The position numbers and the translations under genes are program-made. The notes beneath the pieces are model-generated. The model was given only the letters and a program-made list of their open reading frames with translations. It had not been told where the DNA came from and ran no database searches. Below, one piece after another: positions 26,311-33,751 of a stretch of 64,000 bases of DNA. Every line of letters starts with the position of its first letter. The first letter of the stretch is position 1. The stretch comes from Pyrinomonadaceae bacterium (GTDB lineage Bacteria > Acidobacteriota > Blastocatellia > Pyrinomonadales > Pyrinomonadaceae), in assembly GCA_030841085.1 (NCBI GenBank), contig JAVEDP010000039.1, positions 1-64,000 on the forward strand, given 5' to 3'.

Positions 26311-28221
26311 CTAATGCGTACTGTGCGTGCTGCTCATGTCCATCTTTCCGGGCCGGAAGCGCAGGAATATTTTCCACGAAACTGGATTGTTGCCGTAAAG
26401 CTGATCGAGCACCGCGGGTTTGGAATAGAAAGTCACATCGCTGCCGAGGGCCATCGACACGTTATTGTTTGTGAACAATTCACGCGCGCCGCCGAAAGTG
26501 TAAGCGCCAATGCGGAACGAAGGATGGTCGTCAGTAATTCCCAATCGCGCTCGATCGACGGCACGCAGCAGCTCGTTCTTGTCCACCAATTCCAGACGCG
26601 TATAGAGATAATTCTTGTCCAGGAAATTTACAGTGGACTCAAACGTATAACCGTTGAGGTTATGGGTTTCACCCGAACTGCTGGTGTGATTGCGGCCCCA
26701 AACAAAAGCCGAAGCCCAGTTGCCACGCTTGAGCGGTTTGTTGTACTGGACCGAGGCCGTTGTGCGGCGGATGTCAGTGTCGGCTTCCGAAGCCTCGGGA
26801 CTTCGCAGGAAGCCGTAGGACGCCTGAATGACCCAGTTTTGATTGGGCATGATCGAGATGCGCGCCGATCGCGAGTTCCATTTGTGAGCATCGAAGTTGT
26901 AGCGATTCTCATCAGGCTCGCGTCCATTAAAAATCGAACCTTCCAACTTCAGCCAGCGGTACGTGAATCCGGTCGTCAACACACCAAATGCAATATGCGT
27001 TGAGTCCTGCAGGTGATGAGCAAGCGTTGCCGCGGGGTTCTCCGACGCGGACATGCGATGCATGAACGCTACTGGTCCAAGCGCGGGTTCGCCGGGATAA
27101 CCAAAGTAGGTGAACCAGGTGCCGCGCTCGCCTACAGGATGCGTGTACTGGGCCGACAATTCCATAAACAGATCGTGTGGATGCTGCCTGTCGATCAGCG
27201 GCTGGCCTTTGTAGGTCTCGCCGGTTTGAAACAGCAGCGGCGAACCGCCCGGCGGAAATGTAAAGGGCTCAAAGCTGAACATGCCGCGCAGTTGCAAAGT
27301 GCCCTTGCCAAGTTTGTGATAGGCCATCGGCATAAACCAGTTTGCGGACTCGAACTTGGTCACACCTCTTGGACCACCCTGGCGATTAACGCCGACGACC
27401 GCGTTGTAGTGAAACATCAGCAACCAGTCGCCTGACTGTTTATGAATCATGTGCATTGGTCCAGAGGATGGTTGCCAGGTAGTTCCGGAACCCATCGCGC
27501 CCATTGACATAATGTTTGTGTCACTCGAACCCACGCGGATGCCCATATCGTTGCCGGCCATCACCATTAACGGACCCAGGTTCATAGAGTCTGTGCCCGA
27601 CATTCCCGGCATGTCTTTCATTGCACCACTGGCGGGCTCGCCACTGTTCGGTGCATTCATGTCCATATTGCCCATAGGCGCGGCGGGTTGATTGCCATGC
27701 GTGTGACCAGTTCCCGTTGCGGGACTCGCCGCCGGCATCGGCATGTTCATGTCCATCTTTTGCTGTGGCGAAGCTTGCGGATTCGGTGAAAGTGAACTCG
27801 CCGGCATATTCATCCCCGGCATGTTCATGTCCATCGGTTGCGGCGACGCTTGCGGATTCGGTGACGGTGAACTCGCGGGCATATTCATCCCCGGCATGTT
27901 CATGTCCATCGGTTGCGGCGACGCTTGCGGATTCGGTGACGGTGAACTCGCCGGCATCTTATGACCCGGCATGTTCATCCCCGGCATGCTGCTCATATCG
28001 TGCTTTTTTGCCGGCTGCTTCCTGCGCACCGTCGGTTTCCGCTTTCGCGCCGCCTTTCTTTTCGTCTTCGCTTTGACCTTAGGTTTGGCCTTGCTCATGC
28101 CCGGCATCTTGGACATGTCATGTCCCTCATGCTGCGCGAACACCGCCTGGCCCATCGCTAGAAAAGTCACAACAGCAATGATTAACAGCAAATTCTTGTG
28201 CAGTGAAAACATCTTGTTCAA
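26311..28221 (-). CDS. Met/His-rich exported protein with repeat region and beta-barrel-like domain
   Basis: 636-aa exported protein. The signal segment (NLLLIIAVVTFLAMGQAVFA) is followed by a Lys/Arg-rich stretch, then Met-rich repeats built from MPGMNMPASSPSPNP and QASPQPMDMN units (25-26 residues, three copies), then HTHGNQ and GMSG words. The C-terminal ~370 residues are barrel-like strands (GDWLLMFHYNAVVGV, FMPMAYHKLGKGTLQLRGMF, WKIFLRFRPGKMDM). Met motifs of this kind bind Cu(I). It starts the metal operon going to 25937, 24426 and 23913, with 14-17 bp gaps. I do not know the exact family of the C-terminal domain. Confidence 0.85.
   Translation of the reverse strand: MNKMFSLHKNLLLIIAVVTFLAMGQAVFAQHEGHDMSKMPGMSKAKPKVKAKTKRKAARKRKPTVRRKQPAKKHDMSSMPGMNMPGHKMPASSPSPNPQASPQPMDMNMPGMNMPASSPSPNPQASPQPMDMNMPGMNMPASSLSPNPQASPQQKMDMNMPMPAASPATGTGHTHGNQPAAPMGNMDMNAPNSGEPASGAMKDMPGMSGTDSMNLGPLMVMAGNDMGIRVGSSDTNIMSMGAMGSGTTWQPSSGPMHMIHKQSGDWLLMFHYNAVVGVNRQGGPRGVTKFESANWFMPMAYHKLGKGTLQLRGMFSFEPFTFPPGGSPLLFQTGETYKGQPLIDRQHPHDLFMELSAQYTHPVGERGTWFTYFGYPGEPALGPVAFMHRMSASENPAATLAHHLQDSTHIAFGVLTTGFTYRWLKLEGSIFNGREPDENRYNFDAHKWNSRSARISIMPNQNWVIQASYGFLRSPEASEADTDIRRTTASVQYNKPLKRGNWASAFVWGRNHTSSSGETHNLNGYTFESTVNFLDKNYLYTRLELVDKNELLRAVDRARLGITDDHPSFRIGAYTFGGARELFTNNNVSMALGSDVTFYSKPAVLDQLYGNNPVSWKIFLRFRPGKMDMSSTHSTH
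27741..27968. repeat. In-frame 75-78 bp tandem repeats in the Met-rich gene
   Basis: The word GCATGTTCATGTCCATC recurs at 27741, 27819 and 27894, spacings 78 and 75 bp, both multiples of three. The repeats encode the copper-binding-type Met motifs. Copies 2 and 3 are nearly identical, implying recent duplication. Confidence 0.92.
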
Positions 28222-28268
28222 CCTCGCCTTAGACGTTGAGTCGCAAGTCGTAAACGATGTGATTATGC

Positions 28269-28421
28269 GCGGCTTTGCCGCCTCCCTTACGGTAAGGCTC
28301 TGCCTTACCGGTCGCCGCCTCGAATTTTCGAGGCTATGCCTCCGCGAGGCGAAGCCTCAAGACTCTTACAGCACTTATCGGTAAGGCAGAGCCTTACCGC
28401 AAGGGGGGCGGCAAAGCCGCG
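28269..28421. repeat. Array of GGC-NNA-GCC palindromes, nested inverted
   Basis: Left half: GCGGCTTTGCCGC (28269), GGTAAGGCTCTGCCTTACC (28291), GAGGCTATGCCTC (28330). Right half: GAGGCGAAGCCTC (28346), GGTAAGGCAGAGCCTTACC (28380), GCGGCAAAGCCGC (28409). The halves mirror each other in order and in loop polarity (TNN left, NNA right), so the whole 153 bp folds as a hairpin carrying side hairpins. It separates the Met-rich and Cys-rich genes and fills the 28222-28471 gap. Confidence 0.93.
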
Positions 28422-28471
28422 AATGTTGTGGGCGCTTCGACCAAATTCGAAACGCCCACTACTTCCCTCCT

Positions 28472-28900
28472 TTAGTTGTTCGTGTTCTTATGCTTCATCT
28501 CTTTCATTTTCATCTCGCACGAATCACCGCAACAGCCGCAGCAACCTGCCATGGTCGAGTCGGCCGCGTGATTCTTCGCGTCGTCTTTCATCTTCATGTC
28601 ACACGAGTCACCGCAACAGCCGCAGCAATCTGCCATGGTCGAGTCGGCCGCGTGATTCTTCGCGCCCTCTTTCATCTTCATGTCACACGAATCGCGGCTA
28701 CAGCAGCTGTCGTGCTTCGAGGACTGCTCTTTCGCACCTTTCATCGCTGCCGAATCGTGATGACAGCACGCCGTCGTGCAACACGACTCAGTGGTTTTCT
28801 TTTGATCGCTTTGCGTAATGGTTTGCGCCAAGGCAAGGTTTGAAAGAAACAGACCGAGTGCGAGCGCCAAACCGAGTCCATACCGGTTCATATTTTTCAT
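28472..28900 (-). CDS. Cys-rich exported metal-binding protein with 28-residue repeats
   Basis: 142-aa exported protein: signal peptide (GLGLALALGLFLSNLALAQ), then ESCCTTACCHHD, HDSCCSRDSCDMKMK and two repeats containing NHAADSTMADCCGCCGDSCD separated by 84 bp (28 residues), ending EMKMKEM. The many CC, CxxC and MxM motifs imply tight binding of Cu(I) or another soft metal, in the periplasm or outside. It is upstream of the Met-rich operon on the same strand, separated by the palindrome array. Function is inferred from composition. Confidence 0.85.
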   Translation of the reverse strand: MKNMNRYGLGLALALGLFLSNLALAQTITQSDQKKTTESCCTTACCHHDSAAMKGAKEQSSKHDSCCSRDSCDMKMKEGAKNHAADSTMADCCGCCGDSCDMKMKDDAKNHAADSTMAGCCGCCGDSCEMKMKEMKHKNTNN

Positions 28901-28947
28901 TTGGGAGTCTCCTTAGGAAAAAGATCATTGCCTGGTATCAGCAAACA

Positions 28948-29022
28948 CACACTGATACCTTTGTGGAACAGACTTTTGGTCTGTCGACATAAAGGGACAG
29001 ACAGGAATGTCTATCCTACTGG
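28948..29022. repeat. Degenerate short palindromes
   Basis: The gap before the Cys-rich gene has CAGAC-TTTT-GTCTG-like (AACAGACTTTTGGTCTGTCG) and GGACAGAC-AGGAAT-GTCTATCC hairpins, of the same general type as the other arrays but single and imperfect. Confidence 0.45.
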
Positions 29023-29032
29023 GCGCGGATCT

Positions 29033-29533
29033 TTAAATCAGGAAGGAACAGCAGCGAAGGTAGGTGTGGCCGCGATTCGGCAAGCGCACCTGAGAAACAA
29101 GCGGGGCCGGTTGTTCGATAAGATTCTGAGTAGGTAAGTTTGGATTGGCGACAGTCGCCGCGGAACGTGTTTCCCGGGCGCCGCTCTTTGCAGCGACTAC
29201 CGTTCGGCTCATGGCCAACGGACAGTCAGACATGGCTGTGGATGCCGGATCGGTCTCGATGAGCGTCGCTGCTTGCTTTTCGGCTGGTTGCGTTTTTGCC
29301 TGAGCGCGCTGATTGCGTTTGGCGCAACAGTCGTGCGATTTCGCTGAAGCACACGCGTCGCCTGAAACAACCAGGTTGAGATCGCCGGTCGCATGCTGCG
29401 GTACGTCGGCGCTCTCACTCGCTGCGGCCGTCATCATTCCTTCGCAGCCCAACAGACAGCCGGCGCCGGCGACCCAAAAAGCGAGGGCCAACGCGAGAAC
29501 TATCCGAACCATTTTGAAAAGTGAGAACGGCAT
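29033..29533 (-). CDS. Hypothetical exported Cys/His-containing protein
   Basis: 166-aa protein, not assigned to a family. The N-terminus is a signal or lipoprotein signal (VRIVLALALAFWVAGAGCLLGCEG); the Cys after GAG could be the lipidation site. The middle has AKSHDCCAKRNQR, possibly metal-binding, and a low-complexity Ala/Thr-rich linker. The C-terminus ends RGHTYLRCCSFLI. It is on the same strand as the Cys-rich gene, so it may belong to the same metal-handling unit. Start ATG 29533 or ATG 29512. Confidence 0.65.
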   Translation of the reverse strand: MPFSLFKMVRIVLALALAFWVAGAGCLLGCEGMMTAAASESADVPQHATGDLNLVVSGDACASAKSHDCCAKRNQRAQAKTQPAEKQAATLIETDPASTAMSDCPLAMSRTVVAAKSGARETRSAATVANPNLPTQNLIEQPAPLVSQVRLPNRGHTYLRCCSFLI

Positions 29534-29586
29534 GTCAGACGTTAGTCTAGCTGGTCGATACGTGGCTGTCGAGCGGATCGAGCAAA

Positions 29587-29954
29587 TGTCCGATAAACTT
29601 CAGTTTGTCGCGGCGTTACGACAAGCTAAAGGAAGCTCTGAACAAGTACATGAAAAAGTTTGCCCTGAGCCCGCGGTGCGCGGCGATAGCGTAAAGCCTG
29701 GGGTGAAGCGAAGCGCAACCCCAGGATTGTTCAGGGGAAAAAGTAAGAGCCCACGAAGTGGCCGACAGCCCTTTACGAAAGGTAAATTGCCAGGGTTTGC
29801 TCTATCGCACGCTCCGCGCGCTTGGGATTTTAACGATCGTCGTCCTGGGGTTCCGCTCCGCTCCACCCCAGGCTTTATGCTTCCACCCGCTACGCGGGTT
29901 TTGGAAACGCTAGCCGCATTGACTTGATCAGAGCTTCCTAAAGCTTATCGGACA
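29587..29954. repeat. 368-bp nested inverted-repeat element, no gene
   Basis: The outer ends TGTCCGATAA (29587) and TTATCGGACA (29945-29954) are inverted copies. Next inward AGGAAGCTC (29630s) mirrors GAGCTTCCT (29931). An inner arm containing AGCCTGGGG...CCCCAGG (29694-29725) mirrors CCTGGGG...CCCCAGGCT (29844-29875). Small triloop hairpins such as CCAC-GAA-GTGG and CCCGC-TAC-GCGGG are embedded. The 512-bp interval 29534-30045 has no credible gene. Confidence 0.85.
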
Positions 29955-30045
29955 TCAAACTCTCACCCGCCCGTTGGGCCGCTGGCATCGATTCGTTTGT
30001 TTCGCTAGACTGCATTCACAGAATTTCATTTAGAGCGAGGTGGGC

Positions 30046-30264
30046 ATGGAGATCGATAAAGATCGAATTACAACGCAGGAAGAAACCGGTGAAGCGGCGC
30101 CAATGGATCAAGTGGAAGCGCGCGTCGAGGCGCGAATGAAAAAGCTTCAGGGCGAAGCCAAGCAGCAGGTCGCGGACGGACTGCAAGATGAAGAGCTGGC
30201 GCGAGAGGGTGAGCGGTTACAAAAAGAGGGTGAACAAGAACTCGAGGAAGCCAAGGATCAATAG
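30046..30264 (+). CDS. Small charged helical protein (CsbD-like size), unknown
   Basis: 72-aa hydrophilic protein beginning MEIDKDRITTQEETGE, with a long predicted helix (QVEARVEARMKKLQGEAKQQ, then ELAREGERLQKEGEQELEEA). The composition resembles small stress-related CsbD-type or LEA-like proteins, but no signature motif is visible, so I do not assign a family. ATG 30046 is chosen because GAGG lies just upstream; an in-frame GTG at 30040 is possible. Confidence 0.6.
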   Translation: MEIDKDRITTQEETGEAAPMDQVEARVEARMKKLQGEAKQQVADGLQDEELAREGERLQKEGEQELEEAKDQ

Positions 30265-30273
30265 TGCAACGTC

Positions 30274-30311
30274 CTGGTTGTGAAGCGGCGAACTGGTTGT
30301 GAAGCGGCGAA
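30274..30311. repeat. Perfect 19-bp tandem duplication
   Basis: CTGGTTGTGAAGCGGCGAA occurs twice in a row (30274-30292 and 30293-30311), between the small helical gene and the convergent TlpA gene. Confidence 0.92.
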
Positions 30312-30328
30312 CCGCGCGCGGCGCTTGT

Positions 30329-30994
30329 TTAGTCTGCCGCACCTTTGTCGTCAAGAGCTTCCTGAATGGCTTCTCTTATTTGCTTAGGGGTGTCCATCGG
30401 ATTAAAGCCAACGAACCGTTTGACGATGCGACCGCTGCGCGAAATAACGAAACTCTGCGGGATTGCATCACGCCCCTGCATCAGTGTAATTGCTACTTCC
30501 GGCGTGGCCCAGCCGATGCGGTAATCGACGTCAAAGTTTTGAACAAACTCACGCACCTTGTCGGCAGACGCGTCCGGATTCTCAGTCGACAGTCCCACTA
30601 CTTCTACCCCTTGCGAGCGAAATTCTTTGTGCAGCTTGACCAGCTCGGGAGTTTCCAACCGGCATGGACCACACCACGTCGCCCACAGGTTCACGAGCAA
30701 CACTTTCCCGTTATAGCTTGAGAGTTTGATCGGCGCGCCAGTAACGGCCCGCAGTTCTGTGGCGGTGATGCTCGCTGGCAGCGTGAGCATGGGCGCGGGC
30801 GCGGCTGGGGCAACCGGCTGCGGCGCACTGGGGTTATTCCTCACTACGGGCGCGGGCGTTTCTCGTTTTTCATCGCTCGAGCTGCAACTGGAAATTCCAA
30901 AAGCTGCAAACAACGACAGCACGAGAATCGTGAAAGCGACGCGCAACGGCGTCCACAATGGTTTTGTTGTTTCGGTTGGGTTCGACTTTTTCAT
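30329..30994 (-). CDS. Membrane-anchored or lipidated TlpA-like thioredoxin
   Basis: 221-aa protein. The N-terminus MKKSNPTETTKPLWTPLR is followed by a hydrophobic segment (VAFTILVLSLFAAFGIS) ending in SCSSSDEK, a possible lipobox. A Pro/Ala linker follows, then a thioredoxin domain with WATWCGPCRLETPEL near residue 106 and the cis-Pro motif DAIPQSFVISRSGRIV. It is a periplasm-facing thiol reductant or oxidant. A second TlpA is at 23913; they differ in active-site dipeptide (GP here, AP there). Target unknown. Confidence 0.9.
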   Translation of the reverse strand: MKKSNPTETTKPLWTPLRVAFTILVLSLFAAFGISSCSSSDEKRETPAPVVRNNPSAPQPVAPAAPAPMLTLPASITATELRAVTGAPIKLSSYNGKVLLVNLWATWCGPCRLETPELVKLHKEFRSQGVEVVGLSTENPDASADKVREFVQNFDVDYRIGWATPEVAITLMQGRDAIPQSFVISRSGRIVKRFVGFNPMDTPKQIREAIQEALDDKGAAD

Positions 30995-31064
30995 TATTGC
31001 TTACTCAGATATCCGGATTACGCAAAGACTATAACCGAGAATGAATTAATTTCGCATTGCTGCA

Positions 31065-32267
31065 CTAAGGTTTCTTTCCAAAGCGGAACGATTCCAGGAT
31101 TACCGGCGTCTCGCCTTTTGTCCCCACATCATCAACGCTGGACAGTTCGGGAGCTAGCGATGTTGCCAGCATGATCAGCGTCGCGCCTGTTTGATCGCCG
31201 GCAACTCCGGTGGGCAAAAATATTACGCGGCCCCAAACTTTGAGGTCACCTTTTTCCGTTCCTTTTGAGGTGCTGGTGAAGCGAAATTCGTAACCGTCGA
31301 GCGAATTCACTTTGGTGGGGCCTTCCGAAACTTTCTGATACTCGGGAAAGCCATTAGCTAAAGTGTTACCGAGAACCTGGACCAGTTGCGGGAAAGTGGC
31401 TTCATCGGCCGCGAAGGTTCCTTTGCTTCCATACCAACCGACAGCGAAGTTTTCCTGCGTAAAATCAGGCGGCAATCTTCGTTCGACCTTGGCGAAGTTG
31501 CTCGCGCCTGGCGTTCCCGCCTTCGGATCGAGCTGCCAGTCTTTCGGATAGTAAAAAGAAAAGTCGAGGTAGTGTTCGGCCAACTTGCCGTCGAGATTCG
31601 CCTGCGAGTTCATAAACTTAACCGTATTCGGAGGCGCGACAAACTCAGGTTCAGTTTTAGGTTGTTCAACCGCGACGCTCGTATTGCTATTCGCATTCTC
31701 GTCTTTGGTCGGGTTCGTCGCCACGGGTGCCGGGCGCACCTCGTTCAGCCGCGGTTTGATCACCAGGAAGAACACCGCGGCGACGGCGCCAACACCAAGC
31801 ACCAGGAGCAGTAACAAGATGCCAATGATAAGTGGCATTTTTGATTTCTTCGCGGCGCGCGGCGGTGGAATTGGAATGCTCGGCGTGTCTTTCGCAAGTG
31901 GTGCGCTTCGTTGTTGCGGCAATGGCGCGCTTGGAACTGGAGCCGCGGGCGCCGGTCGATCGACGATGGTGCGCGCACCGGTCGGTCCGGTTTTCTTCGG
32001 CAGCACTGCAGTCGGAGCGGATGATGACGTTGCGATCGTAGCGCCAAAATCCGGTTGTGTAGGCGTGGAGGCTTTGTCGGCCGCTGGCGACGAAGCCGCT
32101 GGCGGCGTGGCCGGCGGCGGCGTGCTGGGTGGTGTTAACGGCGCCGACGCGCGGAAGGTTGCGTTCGGATCAAATGGCTGTTCCGCCACCAACAAGCCAC
32201 CATCGATGGTGCAAAACTTTTGATTGTCATCCGGGAAAGTGCGACTACACTTTGGGCAACGCTTCAT
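31065..32267 (-). CDS. Zinc-ribbon membrane protein with extracytoplasmic domain
   Basis: 400-aa protein. It begins with a zinc ribbon, MKRCPKCSRTFPDDNQKFC, like the kinase at 33752. A Pro/Ala-rich linker follows, then one membrane helix (LIIGILLLLLVLGVGAVAAVFF, ~147-170) and a ~210-residue outside domain (FSFYYPKDWQLDPKAG, GYEFRFTSTSKGTEKGD). The tag-linker-helix-domain plan resembles Acidobacterial sensor proteins, in which the ribbon may link to cytoplasmic partners. The function of the outer domain is unknown. The start ATG is preceded by AATG-type weak ribosome site. Confidence 0.8.
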   Translation of the reverse strand: MKRCPKCSRTFPDDNQKFCTIDGGLLVAEQPFDPNATFRASAPLTPPSTPPPATPPAASSPAADKASTPTQPDFGATIATSSSAPTAVLPKKTGPTGARTIVDRPAPAAPVPSAPLPQQRSAPLAKDTPSIPIPPPRAAKKSKMPLIIGILLLLLVLGVGAVAAVFFLVIKPRLNEVRPAPVATNPTKDENANSNTSVAVEQPKTEPEFVAPPNTVKFMNSQANLDGKLAEHYLDFSFYYPKDWQLDPKAGTPGASNFAKVERRLPPDFTQENFAVGWYGSKGTFAADEATFPQLVQVLGNTLANGFPEYQKVSEGPTKVNSLDGYEFRFTSTSKGTEKGDLKVWGRVIFLPTGVAGDQTGATLIMLATSLAPELSSVDDVGTKGETPVILESFRFGKKP

Positions 32268-32342
32268 TAGACAGGCTCCACTCTTGTGTTCTTAATTCGA
32301 AACGGGGACGATTTTGGGTGTGAACAACGCAGCAGGTTACGG

Positions 32343-33584
32343 TTAACTTGCTTTAGAAAGTTTTTGTTCCAGTTCCTTGTTTCCCGGATCCAATTCCAGG
32401 GCACGGCGATAAGCACGCGCGGCGCTCGGTTTTTTCTTCGCTTTTAAGTAACCGTCGCCAACTCCAGCAAAGCCAAACACGCCTGCCAACTGCCGTCGAT
32501 CGCCAGCGGATGCAAATTCCGCGGCGCGTTCGTAGGTCACCTCCGCATCCTCAAAGCGATCGAGCGCCAGGTACGTGCGGCCCAATAAATTAAAGGGCTG
32601 AAAGGCACGCGGGCTCATCTCCGTCGCCGTCTTCAGGTAAGGTTCCGCTTCCTGATAGCGCTTGAAAACGACCAGCATGCGGCCTAATAAAAGCACTGCG
32701 GTGGGATTGCGAGCGTCAAGCTCGAGCACTCGTTTTAATACCGGCTCGGAATTCTCCCACTGCTGTTCTGCTTGCAATGATTCGGCGATCAAGTTCAACG
32801 TGGCGGGGTCCTTAGCGAGTTGAATTGCTCGATCATAAAACGGCGCCGCTTCGTCTTTTCGTCCGCTGTGTTTGAGCGCCCGCCCAAGATGCGCATAGCC
32901 CACCGCAAATTCCGGATCGAGTTCGACTGCGCGGCGATAGGCATGCTCGGTTTCCTCGTTGAATACTCCGCGCGATTGCAGGGCAACGCCCAAACGATCC
33001 CACGCGACCGCATTCTTCGGTTGCAACTGAATTGCGCGACGGGCGAAACTTTCAGCATCGGCAAATCGTTTCGCGTTGCCGGCGCCGGAACGCGGCTGCA
33101 CCAGGACCACACTCAACGCGACCAAAGCATCGACGTCGGACGGGCTCCACAAAACGGCGTTGCGATAAGCCGCTTCCGATTCGTCCCAACGCTGCTGATC
33201 AGCATAGATGTTGCCGAGACCATACGCGGCGCGGCCATCGCGCGGCTTAAGTTTGAGAATGTTTTGATACGAATCTTCAGCTTCGGCAAAACGCCGCGCA
33301 TCGCGAAACTGATTTCCCTTTTCCAGCAGGTCGTCGACGCGGTCTTCGATTTCGGCGCTGCTCGGTCCCGTTGCGCGCGGACCGGGAGCGGGAGTTCGCC
33401 GGGCGTTCGGAGCTGTACGACCAGTGCGTTTCCTGGTTTCGGGATTCTTGGGTCTGAAAATTCCGGCGCCGCCACCAACGTCGACGCCGACATCCTGTCC
33501 GCGGGCCTCAGGGCCTGCCGCCGATAAACAAAACGAAAGCGCAATGAGGGACAACGATGCGCGAATTATCGAGGAAGCTCTCAT
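32343..33584 (-). CDS. Exported TPR-repeat protein
   Basis: 413-aa protein with a signal peptide (MRASSIIRASLSLIALSFCLSAAG), a Pro/Arg linker (KNPETRKRTGRTAPNARRTP) and about eight tetratricopeptide repeats, e.g. DARRFAEAEDSYQNILKLKP, DGRAAYGLGNIYADQQRW and LDRFEDAEVTYERAAEF. TPR proteins scaffold other proteins; this one would act in the periplasm or at the outer membrane. ATG 33584 has AGGAG at 8 nt and is better than the upstream 33626. Lies between two zinc-ribbon genes. Confidence 0.9.
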   Translation of the reverse strand: MRASSIIRASLSLIALSFCLSAAGPEARGQDVGVDVGGGAGIFRPKNPETRKRTGRTAPNARRTPAPGPRATGPSSAEIEDRVDDLLEKGNQFRDARRFAEAEDSYQNILKLKPRDGRAAYGLGNIYADQQRWDESEAAYRNAVLWSPSDVDALVALSVVLVQPRSGAGNAKRFADAESFARRAIQLQPKNAVAWDRLGVALQSRGVFNEETEHAYRRAVELDPEFAVGYAHLGRALKHSGRKDEAAPFYDRAIQLAKDPATLNLIAESLQAEQQWENSEPVLKRVLELDARNPTAVLLLGRMLVVFKRYQEAEPYLKTATEMSPRAFQPFNLLGRTYLALDRFEDAEVTYERAAEFASAGDRRQLAGVFGFAGVGDGYLKAKKKPSAARAYRRALELDPGNKELEQKLSKAS

Positions 33585-33751
33585 CGATCTACTCCTGGTC
33601 TGTCGGGTAACTATAGATTCAACCACGGCGATAAGTTGGTAGATAGCTTGGCAGAAGCCGTTGAAACGTGTGGAATTGTAGCCTAACTTCGCGAAGATGA
33701 TCTAACTAAGAAGTAAAATCAGGTTGGGACGGGGCTGGCCGGACCGCGCGC

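Noticed and set aside
27741-28710. Regularly spaced repeats suggesting a CRISPR array
   Set aside because: The repeats are in-frame coding repeats in the Met-rich and Cys-rich proteins, with spacing in multiples of three and no unique spacers.
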